From contig NZ_JABCJJ010000006.1 in assembly GCF_012952065.1 (NCBI RefSeq), positions 62,001 to 126,000 on the forward strand: a stretch of 64,000 nt of DNA. The letters run 5' to 3'. Shown in pieces: positions 16,777 to 24,179 of this stretch. The notes under the pieces are model-generated. The model was not told where the DNA came from and ran no database searches. It was given only the letters and a program-made list of their open reading frames with translations. Every line of letters begins with the position of its first letter. Position 1 is the stretch's first letter. The stretch is from Cellulomonas fimi. Its GTDB lineage: Bacteria > Actinomycetota > Actinomycetes > Actinomycetales > Cellulomonadaceae. Made by a program: the position numbers and the translations under genes.

Positions 16777-17628
16777 ATGACCCGCCGGGTTCCGGCCGAA
16801 CACGACGGGGTGGGGTGGGCAGTGGCGCTACCGGGAGCATCGGCATCGTCCGGGACGCCGGGGGTGGGGACGGGCTGGCTGCTCCGGTTCGGCATCGTCG
16901 CGCTGCCCGGCGCGGTGTTCCTGTCGGCCGTGGAGCACCTCACCGGGCCGTGGGAGTCGACGGTGCCCACGCTGGTGGTGCTCGCGCTCGCGCTGCTCAC
17001 CGTCCTGTGGCGAGCCGGACGGACTCCCGGGGTCGTCGTCGACTGGCGCGTGCGGTCCGGCGTGCGTCTCGTCGCTGCAGTCGCCCTGGCGTACGCCGCG
17101 CTCGTCGGCGGGGCGACGGTCGGCGCGGCGGCACTCGCGGCGGGAGCGGTGGTGCTCGCTGCCCGTGCGTTCCGGGACGCCGACGACGGGCGGTGGCTGG
17201 CCGGTCGTCTCGGACTGTGGTGCGGGGGCGGCGCGGCCCTCCTCGTCGGTGTGCTGGCCGCGCACGTGGCGGTCGGGATGCTGTTTCCCGGCGCGACGAT
17301 GATGGTCACGACCGACGGCCGGATCGTCCTCGTGAGCCTTGCGGGAGGCGTCATGGCGACGTCGCTGTCCGTGGGGTACCTACTGCTCGGTGCCTGGATC
17401 CTCCTGCCGGCGGGTGCGGAGCGGTGGTGGCGGCCGGCAGCGTTCGCGGCAGCGATCACCCTGAGCGTCGGCGGCGTCGTGGGAGCGGCATGGTGGGACC
17501 CGTGGGCCTCGCCGCTGACGCGGTGGATCTGGACGGGGGTGTTCCTGGCCATGGTCGTGCACGGGGCGTGGCACGCACGCCGGCTCCGAGCGCTCGCGCC
17601 ACCGGGTGGCCCGGTCGCCGGTCGGTGA
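16777..17628 (+). CDS. Polytopic membrane protein of unknown function
   Basis: About 283 residues with seven or eight predicted membrane segments, for example LLRFGIVALPGAVFLSAV, TLVVLALALLTVLW, LVAAVALAYAALVGGATV, AALLVGVLAAHVAVGML, LVSLAGGVMATSLSVGYLL and FLAMVVHGAWHARRL. No recognisable transporter or enzyme motif. Codon bias matches the surroundings. The ATG at 16777 is preceded by GGGAG; the open frame begins earlier at 16666 but the added part is Arg-rich and overlaps the divergent gene's upstream region. Confidence 0.6.
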   Translation: MTRRVPAEHDGVGWAVALPGASASSGTPGVGTGWLLRFGIVALPGAVFLSAVEHLTGPWESTVPTLVVLALALLTVLWRAGRTPGVVVDWRVRSGVRLVAAVALAYAALVGGATVGAAALAAGAVVLAARAFRDADDGRWLAGRLGLWCGGGAALLVGVLAAHVAVGMLFPGATMMVTTDGRIVLVSLAGGVMATSLSVGYLLLGAWILLPAGAERWWRPAAFAAAITLSVGGVVGAAWWDPWASPLTRWIWTGVFLAMVVHGAWHARRLRALAPPGGPVAGR

Positions 17629-17644
17629 CGACGACCCCTCCGAC

Positions 17645-17663
17645 GCCGGGACGTGAGCCCGGC
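17645..17663. terminator. Hairpin between converging genes
   Basis: GCCGGG and CCCGGC (6 bp) with a 7-nt loop, extendable by three more pairs after one mismatch, in the 49-bp gap between the membrane protein gene and the TAP-like hydrolase gene. Could end both. Confidence 0.4.
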
Positions 17664-17677
17664 ATCGGCGTGGAGCG

Positions 17678-19561
17678 TCAGCCGCGCGGGACCGCCCCGG
17701 GCAGCGGCGGGACGACGGGCGGCAGGCGATCGGGCTGCGCGCCGCGTGCACGGGAGTCAGGACCGGGCTCCTCGCCGAGCGAGGTTGAGAACGGCTGGAC
17801 GTCGCCGACGCACAGCGTGCCCTCGGCGGGCGTCTGGACGCTGAGCAGGTAGGCGTCCACCGCGTCCGTCACGCACGCCGACGTGCCGTAGGCGGTGTGC
17901 CCCCAGCTGTCGCTCGAGAGCAGTCGGCTGTTCGGCAGCAGCGACGCCGCGGTGACCGCGCCGTCGTAGCTGGTCGCCGGGTCCCAGTAGTTGCCGACGA
18001 CGAGCACGGGGTTGACCGTGCTCCGGGTGAACGGACCCCGGTACGCGTCCTCGTCGCGCACCTTCCACGTCGCGGAGGCGCACGGGGCAGAGGACCACGT
18101 CCACAGCCGGCCGAAGTCGGGCGCGCGAAGGTCGGCCTCGTCCGCGTACCCGCGCCACCGGTCGGCCCTCGCGGGGTTGCTGCCGTCGGTGCAGAGCACC
18201 GACTGGAACGCCTCCGGGGAGTTGTCGTACGGGAACGCGAACCCGAGCGCCGCAGCCTGCTCCGCGTGCGTGGCGCGGGCCGCCGCGGCCTGAGCCTCGG
18301 CGTCGCGCACCTTCGCCAGGAGCGCTGCGCGCGCGACGTCCTGGCTCGGCATCGCGCTGCCCGGGTCGGCGCTGCCCGGCTCGGTCGGGGGGTGGAGCAG
18401 CGAGTAGGCGAAGGAGAGGTCCGCGTCCACGAACAGAGCCGCCTCCGGGAAGTACATGTCGCCGAGCAGGAAGGAGACGAGCGTCGGGTAGGTGAGCGTG
18501 AAGAGCTCCTCTCCCGTCACGGGATCGACGATCGGGAGCGGGGTCTCCTGGAGCGCGGCGCGGATCTCGGCGTAGATCGCGCGTGGGTCGCCGAGGGCGG
18601 CCAGGGTGCAGAGCTCGGGACCGGCCTCCGCGCAGCGACGCAGGATCTCGTCGAGGGCCCGGGCGGCGGCCTCGCCCGACCTCAGCCGTGCGGTCTGCGG
18701 GACGTCCCGGTCGGCTCGCGTCCCGGCCCACGCGAGCGGGTCGAGGACACCGTCGATCGCGACCGCGCGGACCCGGCTGGGGAACAGGTTGGCGTACACG
18801 TTGCCGAGGTAGCTGCCGTAGGAGAACCCGAGGTACGTCAGCTGCTGGTCCCCGACCATCCGTCGCAGGACGTCCATGTCGCGTGCGACCTCGGCGGTGG
18901 ACATGGAGGCTGAGAGCGGCCGGCCGGTCGTCGAGCAGGCCCTCCCGAACGCCTCCGACGACGCCACGTACGCCGTCTCCTCGGCGTCGGTGAAGGGGAA
19001 CGGGACGCCGAGCCCCGCGAGGTCGGCCGCCTGGGTGCCCAGGTTCTCCCAGCACCGCACGTTGTCGCTGAAGTTGGTGCCGCGCGGGTCGAAGCCGACG
19101 ACGTCGAAGCGAGCCAGGACCTCGGGCCCGAGGAAGAAGCCCGCCGCAGCGGCGATCTGGACGCCGGATCCCCCGGGCCCGCCCGGGTTGAGGAACAGGG
19201 TCCCGATCCTGTTCGCCTGGTCGGTCGCGCTGTGCCGCAGGACCGCGACGGCCGTCGTCGGCCCCTGGGGTCTGTCGTAGTCGAGCGGGAGGTTCACGGT
19301 GGTGCACTCGTTGCCCGGGCCGAACGCGGGGCTGCAGTCGAACCAGCTCGGCTGCGGGGTCGGCACCCGGTCGACACGGCGCGCCTCGGCCCGCTCGCCC
19401 GGGTACTGCTGCGGTGCTGCCGCGCGTGCCGCGCCTGGTGTGCCTGCCGTGCCGCCGGATGCTGTCCCGCCCGCCGCAGCGGGGGCCGCGACCACCGAGC
19501 CGATCACAGCGGCGGCGGCCAGGGTGGCGACGAGCGCGCGAAACCTTCGGGACGTGTGCAT
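17678..19561 (-). CDS. Secreted tripeptidyl aminopeptidase-like alpha/beta hydrolase
   Basis: 627 residues with a Sec signal peptide (RRFRALVATLAAAAVIGSVV ... APAAAGG). Alpha/beta-hydrolase fold: oxyanion region LFLNPGGPGGSG, nucleophile elbow GFSYGSYLG, acid in VGNYWDPATSYDGA and catalytic His in SWGHTAYG within the C-terminal TAP-like domain. This is the order found in Streptomyces tripeptidyl aminopeptidases and related S33 exopeptidases. Exported, so probably releases tripeptides or short peptides from protein outside the cell. Three or more cysteines (FDCSP, NECTT, RCAEAGPELC) likely pair. Confidence 0.88.
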   Translation of the reverse strand: MHTSRRFRALVATLAAAAVIGSVVAAPAAAGGTASGGTAGTPGAARAAAPQQYPGERAEARRVDRVPTPQPSWFDCSPAFGPGNECTTVNLPLDYDRPQGPTTAVAVLRHSATDQANRIGTLFLNPGGPGGSGVQIAAAAGFFLGPEVLARFDVVGFDPRGTNFSDNVRCWENLGTQAADLAGLGVPFPFTDAEETAYVASSEAFGRACSTTGRPLSASMSTAEVARDMDVLRRMVGDQQLTYLGFSYGSYLGNVYANLFPSRVRAVAIDGVLDPLAWAGTRADRDVPQTARLRSGEAAARALDEILRRCAEAGPELCTLAALGDPRAIYAEIRAALQETPLPIVDPVTGEELFTLTYPTLVSFLLGDMYFPEAALFVDADLSFAYSLLHPPTEPGSADPGSAMPSQDVARAALLAKVRDAEAQAAAARATHAEQAAALGFAFPYDNSPEAFQSVLCTDGSNPARADRWRGYADEADLRAPDFGRLWTWSSAPCASATWKVRDEDAYRGPFTRSTVNPVLVVGNYWDPATSYDGAVTAASLLPNSRLLSSDSWGHTAYGTSACVTDAVDAYLLSVQTPAEGTLCVGDVQPFSTSLGEEPGPDSRARGAQPDRLPPVVPPLPGAVPRG

Positions 19562-19689
19562 TCCGGACCCCCTGCGACTCCTGCCACGCGGTCACCACCC
19601 CCATGGGTGCCGGCTCGCGGCGGGCAGGCTCTCACGATCCCGGCGTGAGGCCCCGGCGTCAACGGTCGGTCGTCAGGCACCATGGCTCC

Positions 19690-20151
19690 ATGAGCACTCT
19701 CGAGCGCCTGACCGCCGACCTGACGACCTCCATGAAGGCGCGCGACGCCTTCCGGACCAACACCCTTCGCCAGGTGATCGCCGCCGTCCGCACCGCCGAG
19801 AAGGCCGGTCCGGTCGCCCAGGAGCTCACCGACGACCAGGTCCGGGCGGTGCTCGCGAGCGAGGTGAAGAAGCGCCGCGAGAGCGCGGACATCTACTCGG
19901 GGGCGGGTGCCGCCGACCGCGCCACGAACGAGACCGCCGAGGCCGACCTCATCGAGACCTACCTCCCGGCCGCGCTGACGGACGCGCAGCTGGACGCCGT
20001 CGTGGCCGACGCCGTCGCCGCCACGGGCGCGACCTCGATGCGGGACATGGGCGCCGTCATGAAGGCGGCGAACGCGGCGGCGTCGGGTCTCGGCCGGGTC
20101 GACGGCAAGGCGCTGTCCCAGCGCGTGCGACAGGCGCTCGCGGCACTCTGA
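19690..20151 (+). CDS. GatB/YqeY-domain protein
   Basis: 153-residue stand-alone YqeY-type protein (MSTLERLTADLTTSMKARD ... RRESADIYSGAGAADRA ... ETYLPAALTDAQLDAVV ... DMGAVMKAANA). The YqeY domain is homologous to the tRNA-binding C-terminal domain of GatB of the amidotransferase, but the stand-alone form has no defined reaction. The length and all conserved blocks are complete. Start fixed by homology to the family N-terminus; the frame runs far upstream as an antisense shadow of the hydrolase gene. Confidence 0.9.
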   Translation: MSTLERLTADLTTSMKARDAFRTNTLRQVIAAVRTAEKAGPVAQELTDDQVRAVLASEVKKRRESADIYSGAGAADRATNETAEADLIETYLPAALTDAQLDAVVADAVAATGATSMRDMGAVMKAANAAASGLGRVDGKALSQRVRQALAAL

Positions 20152-20253
20152 CCCCCGCGGCCGCGAGCAGGTCCGCCCACCGGGTTCGAGGCGGATGCGA
20201 CGCCGGGCGGACGCGACGCCGGGCGGACGCGTCGATGGGGCAGGCTGACCCGC

Positions 20254-21465
20254 GTGACCACGCTCGAGAACCGGACCGCGGCCCGGGGGACCCGCGCGCC
20301 CGTCTGGCTGCTGGTGCTGGGGGTCGTCCTCACCGCGGCGAACCTGCGCCCGGCCATCGCCGCCGTCGGGCCCCTGCTCGACCGCATCGAGCAGGACCGC
20401 GGGCTCTCGACGGTGGACGTCGTGGTGCTCACCTCGGGACCCGTCCTCCTCTTCGGGCTCGTCGCCCCGCTCGCCGCCGTCCTCGTGCGGCGGTGGGGCG
20501 TCGCCCGCGCGCAGGCCGTCGCGCTCGGGGTCCTCGGCCTGGGCCAGCTCGCGCGGGCGCTGCCCGAGGTGCCTGCGCTGCTGGGCGGCACGCTCGCGGC
20601 GGGCGCGGGGATCGCGGTGCTCAACGTCGTGCTGCCCGCGGTCGTGAAGCAGTACTTCCCGCACCGCGCCGGCCTGATGACGGGCGTGTACACGACGTCG
20701 GTCAACATCGCCGCAGCGGTGGCGGCCGCCGTGGCGGTGCCGCTGGGCGCCTCGATCGGCTGGGAGGGCAGCCTCGCCGTGTGGTCCGCCCCGGCGATTC
20801 TCGCGGCAGCGCTGTGGCTGTTCGTGCGCGCGAGCCCGGTGCGGCAGGTCGCCCTCGGCGCGCCGGGCGGACGGTTCCGGCTGGTGCGCGACCCGCTCGC
20901 CTGGCAGGTCGCGGGCTACCTCGGGCTCCAGTCCCTCCTCTGGTACACGAGCGTCGCGTGGCTCGCCCAGATCCACCAGGACGCCGGGCTGAGCGGCGAG
21001 CAGGCCGGTGCGCTGCTGGGGCTGCTCCTCCTGGTCGGCATCCCGTTCGCGCTCGTCGTCCCCCCGGCCGCGGCCCGCGCGCCGCACCAGCGTTGGTACG
21101 TGGTGGGGCTCGCGGCCTCGGGCATGGCCGGGATCGTGGGCCTGCTCGTCGCCCCGTCCGCCGCACCGCTGGTGTGGACGGTCCTGATCGGGATCGCCAT
21201 CGGCGGCAGCTTCCCGCTCGCGATGACGATGGTCGTCCTGCGGTCGGGCAGCGTGGCGCAGGCCGCTGCGCTCTCGGCGATGGCGCAGACGATCGGCTAC
21301 GTGGTGGCGGCGTCGGGCCCGCTGCTCGCGGGATGGCTGCGCGAGGCGACCGGCTCGTGGACGACGCCGCTCGTGCTGCTCCTGGTGACGAGCCTCGGCC
21401 AGGTGGCGCTGGGCCTGGCAGCAGGACGGCCGCGGCTGCTCGGGGGTGCTCAGGCGCCGGTCTGA
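20254..21465 (+). CDS. MFS transporter of the CynX/NimT type
   Basis: 403 residues with about twelve membrane helices. The opening LTAANLRPAIAAVGPLL is the signature of the cyanate/2-nitroimidazole (CynX/NimT/YeaN) branch of the major facilitator superfamily. The loop 2-3 LVRRWGVARA and the HRAGLMTGVYTT segment fit. The substrate is unknown: no cyanase gene is adjacent. GTG start. The following flavoprotein gene begins 47 bp downstream, so a shared transcript is possible. Confidence 0.82.
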   Translation: MTTLENRTAARGTRAPVWLLVLGVVLTAANLRPAIAAVGPLLDRIEQDRGLSTVDVVVLTSGPVLLFGLVAPLAAVLVRRWGVARAQAVALGVLGLGQLARALPEVPALLGGTLAAGAGIAVLNVVLPAVVKQYFPHRAGLMTGVYTTSVNIAAAVAAAVAVPLGASIGWEGSLAVWSAPAILAAALWLFVRASPVRQVALGAPGGRFRLVRDPLAWQVAGYLGLQSLLWYTSVAWLAQIHQDAGLSGEQAGALLGLLLLVGIPFALVVPPAAARAPHQRWYVVGLAASGMAGIVGLLVAPSAAPLVWTVLIGIAIGGSFPLAMTMVVLRSGSVAQAAALSAMAQTIGYVVAASGPLLAGWLREATGSWTTPLVLLLVTSLGQVALGLAAGRPRLLGGAQAPV

Positions 21466-21512
21466 CGCGCACCATGGGAGGGACAGCCCACGGCCCGACC
21501 CAGGGAGGCCGC

Positions 21513-22949
21513 ATGACGTCACGAGATCGTCCACGCCGGTCGCACGCGCGCCGGTCCGGTGCATCCCAGCCGCGCGACGTCGTCGTGCTCGGGGGCGGGC
21601 TGGCCGGGCTGTTCGCCGCCGCCGCTGCCGCCGCCGCCGCAGCAGCCGCGGACGGTGGCGCGGGCGGTGGCGGTGGCGGTGGCCGCACCGTCACGGTGCT
21701 CGAGCGCGACCGGCTCCCGGACCGGCCGGAGCCACGGGACGGCGTGCCGCAGGGCCGGCACGCGCACGTGTACCTCTACCGCGGTCTGCTGGCGGTCGAG
21801 GAGCTGCTCCCGGGATTCGGCTCCGAGCTGCGGGCCGCGGGCGCCGTGCCGTTCGACACGGGCGAGGTGGCGTGGCTCGGCGAGAACGGGTGGTCGCCGT
21901 CCGGCCGTCAGTTCGAGGTCCTCTCCGCGACCCGGCCGCTGTTCGAGCACCTCGTCCGGGAACGCGTGCGGGCGCTGCCCGGGGTCGAGGTGCGTGACGG
22001 CACCCAGGTGAGCGGGCTCCGGCCCGGCGGCGCCGACGGGCCCGCGTGGTGGGTGGACGTGCCCGGCTCCGCCGTCGCGGCCGACCTCGTGATCGACGCC
22101 ATGGGCCGCAGCTCGCGGCTCCCGGCGTGGCTCGTCGCCGCCGGATTGCCGCGGCCCGCCGTCTCCGAGGTCGACGCGCGCATCGGCTACGCGACGCGCA
22201 CGTTCACGCTCGACCCGGACCACCTCGCCGTGCCGGGGGTGGTCCTGCTGCAGACGCCGGCGCACCCGCGCGGCGGCATCGTGCTACCCGTCGAGGGTGG
22301 GCGCTGGGTGGTGGGCGGGGTGGGCTCGGGCGACGACCGGCCGCCGCGGGACGCTGCCGGCTTCGCGGAGTTCCTCACGACGCTGCGCGACGACGCGGTC
22401 GCCGAGGTGACCCGGACCGGCCGGCCCGAGACCGAGGTCGCGATCCATCGCCAGACGGCCAACCGCCGGCACCGCTACGAGCGCCTGCGCGACTGGCCGC
22501 CCGGGCTGCTGGTCCTGGGCGACGCCCTGTGCGCGTTCAACCCGATCTACGGGCAGGGGGTGACGGTCGCGGCCCGCGAGTCGGTGCTGCTGCGCGACGC
22601 CCTCGCACGCGGGCTGCGCCCGGGCGACGAGCGCCGGCTCATCCGCCGCTTCTGCCGGGTCGCCGCGTTGCCGTGGTCGATCGCGACGAGCGAGGACCTC
22701 CGGTACGCCGCCAGCACGGGGAACGTCTCGCGGGTGCAGGGGGCGCTGGGGGGGTGGGCCCGGCAGGTGGACCGGCTCGCGGTGGGCGGGGACCCCCTCG
22801 CGGGCGAGGTGCTCGGTCGCGTCTACCACCTCATGGGGTCGCCGCTGCAGCTGTTCCGGCCGGGCCTGGTCGCCCGGGTCGTGCGGGCGCGGGTCCGTGG
22901 CCACGGGCCGACGCCGCCGCGGCCGGTGATCACGCGGGTGCGCGCGTAG
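21513..22949 (+). CDS. FAD-dependent monooxygenase/oxidoreductase with low-complexity insert
   Basis: 478-residue flavoprotein of the PHBH/geranylgeranyl-reductase type. The N-terminal dinucleotide site is VVVLGGGLAGL, the second FAD motif is LVLGDALCAFNPIYGQG, and RHAHVYLYRGL follows the Rossmann segment. Between the first helix and the strand ending VTVLERD sits a run of Ala then Gly (about residues 36-60) encoded by GCC and GGC triplet repeats, longer than the helix normally found there. Substrate unknown; related enzymes oxidise polyenes or aromatic rings. ATG at 21513 has GGGAGG upstream; the frame is open far upstream as a shadow. Confidence 0.8.
   Translation: MTSRDRPRRSHARRSGASQPRDVVVLGGGLAGLFAAAAAAAAAAAADGGAGGGGGGGRTVTVLERDRLPDRPEPRDGVPQGRHAHVYLYRGLLAVEELLPGFGSELRAAGAVPFDTGEVAWLGENGWSPSGRQFEVLSATRPLFEHLVRERVRALPGVEVRDGTQVSGLRPGGADGPAWWVDVPGSAVAADLVIDAMGRSSRLPAWLVAAGLPRPAVSEVDARIGYATRTFTLDPDHLAVPGVVLLQTPAHPRGGIVLPVEGGRWVVGGVGSGDDRPPRDAAGFAEFLTTLRDDAVAEVTRTGRPETEVAIHRQTANRRHRYERLRDWPPGLLVLGDALCAFNPIYGQGVTVAARESVLLRDALARGLRPGDERRLIRRFCRVAALPWSIATSEDLRYAASTGNVSRVQGALGGWARQVDRLAVGGDPLAGEVLGRVYHLMGSPLQLFRPGLVARVVRARVRGHGPTPPRPVITRVRA
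21616..21684. repeat. GCC/GGC triplet-repeat tract inside the flavoprotein gene
   Basis: Trinucleotide-type run, first GCC-rich, then GGT/GGC-rich, encoding polyalanine followed by polyglycine in the first helix and loop of the FAD domain. Slippage-prone and in frame. Confidence 0.8.
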
Positions 22950-23069
22950 CGGAGGTCACGGGCCGGGCGGGCGTCATCTCGATCGGTGCCCGTCGCGCCC
23001 GGCCCGACGCCCGTGACGTCCGGGTCTGCGCGCCTGCCCCTGCGGGCGCGTCGTCGGCGGCGGCACCCC

Positions 23070-23137
23070 GAGTTCGCTGGTCACGCCTCGAGTTCGCTGG
23101 TCTGGATCAGCGAACTCGGAACGGGACCAGCGAACTC
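23070..23137. repeat. Four-copy 12-bp repeat arranged as a symmetric double inverted repeat
   Basis: GAGTTCGCTGGT occurs at 23070-23081 and 23090-23101; its reverse complement occurs at 23106-23117 (one mismatch) and 23126-23137. Copies of the same orientation are exactly 20 bp apart and the whole array is symmetric about a CTGG loop, so the inner pair alone forms a 12-bp hairpin. It lies in the 397-bp gap between the flavoprotein and response-regulator genes (22950-23346), which shows no other feature. Confidence 0.85.
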
Positions 23138-23346
23138 ACGGCGCCGGACGGCGGCGCGGGACGGCGGCGCGCGACGGCGCGCGGCTGTGCGGATGCCGTC
23201 TCGGCGCCGGTGGGGTACGCAGGTAGTCATGACTCACGGCGACGCGCCCGGCCTCGCCAGCCCGCAGAAGGATCCCGACGACCGGCTCCAGGCGCAGAGC
23301 GGTCGAGGCGCGTCCTGACCTGCGCCGCAGCACTAGCATCCTCGAC

Positions 23347-24114
23347 GTGACCGTCCGCGTGCTCCTCGTCGACGACGTCCCCGCACTGCGGCGGCTCGTC
23401 GCGACGGCGCTGCGCCTGCGCGGCGGGTTCGAGCTCGTCGGCGAGGCCGGGGACGGCGAGACCGCGGTGCGGCTGGCCGCCGAGGCCCAGCCCGACGTCG
23501 TCGTGCTCGACATCGGGCTCCCCCGCCTGCACGGCGGCGAGGCGCTCGCGATGCTGCGGGAGGTCGCGCCCGCCGCGAAGGTCGCCGTCTTCACGGGGCT
23601 CACGGCCGAGGAGGGCGAGAAGCTCCGCGGACGCGTCGAGGGCTACGTGCCGAAGGACAGCGACGTCGACGCGCTGCTCGACCTCCTGGAGGACCTCGGC
23701 ACCACGGAGCAGCAGGTCGCGGTGCTCGAGCTGAACCCCGTGCCGGACGACGCCGTCGCCGCGCGCGAGTTCCTCCGTTTCCATGCCGAGCGCTGGGGCT
23801 ACCAGGGCGATCTGTACGAGGCGGAGCTCGTGGTCGACGAGCTCGTCGGCAACGCCGTGAAGCACGGCGGGCCGCCGTTCTCGCTCCGGCTCGCCCTCAC
23901 CGACGAGGCGTTGCGTGTCGAGGTCGCCGACGCCGGGGCGGGCACGCCGTCGCCGCTGCCCATCGACCCGTACACCGGCTGGCACGGGCTGACGTACGTC
24001 GCGCTCCTCGCCCAGGGGTGGGGTGTGCTGCCGGGCGAGCACGGCGGCAAGGTCGTGTGGGCGCGCCTGACCGGGGCGGCGCCGTCGGCCACGCGGAGCG
24101 GCGCCCCGGTCTGA
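23347..24114 (+). CDS. Response regulator fused to an RsbW-type ATPase domain
   Basis: 255 residues. Residues 1-120 are a receiver domain: acidic pocket LLVDD, phosphoacceptor Asp55 in VVVLDIGLP, and Lys in GYVPKD. Residues 135-250 are a HATPase_c_2 domain as in anti-sigma kinases: VDELVGNAVKHGG (N box) and VADAGAGTP (G1 box). The combination suggests phosphorylation-controlled binding to a sigma factor or antagonist, or a serine kinase output. GTG start. Next to it, in the same direction, is a REC-PAS-kinase gene 65 bp downstream, its likely partner. Confidence 0.85.
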   Translation: MTVRVLLVDDVPALRRLVATALRLRGGFELVGEAGDGETAVRLAAEAQPDVVVLDIGLPRLHGGEALAMLREVAPAAKVAVFTGLTAEEGEKLRGRVEGYVPKDSDVDALLDLLEDLGTTEQQVAVLELNPVPDDAVAAREFLRFHAERWGYQGDLYEAELVVDELVGNAVKHGGPPFSLRLALTDEALRVEVADAGAGTPSPLPIDPYTGWHGLTYVALLAQGWGVLPGEHGGKVVWARLTGAAPSATRSGAPV

Positions 24115-24179
24115 GTCGCGCGGGATGGTCCGGCAGCTCGACCGGTGCGACGGCGGGCTGAGCGCTACCGTTCGTCGTC

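Noticed and set aside
19299-21512. Extension of the flavoprotein frame upstream through the YqeY and MFS genes
   Set aside because: Arg/Ala/Gly-rich shadow; the flavoprotein has a proper ribosome site and family start at 21513.
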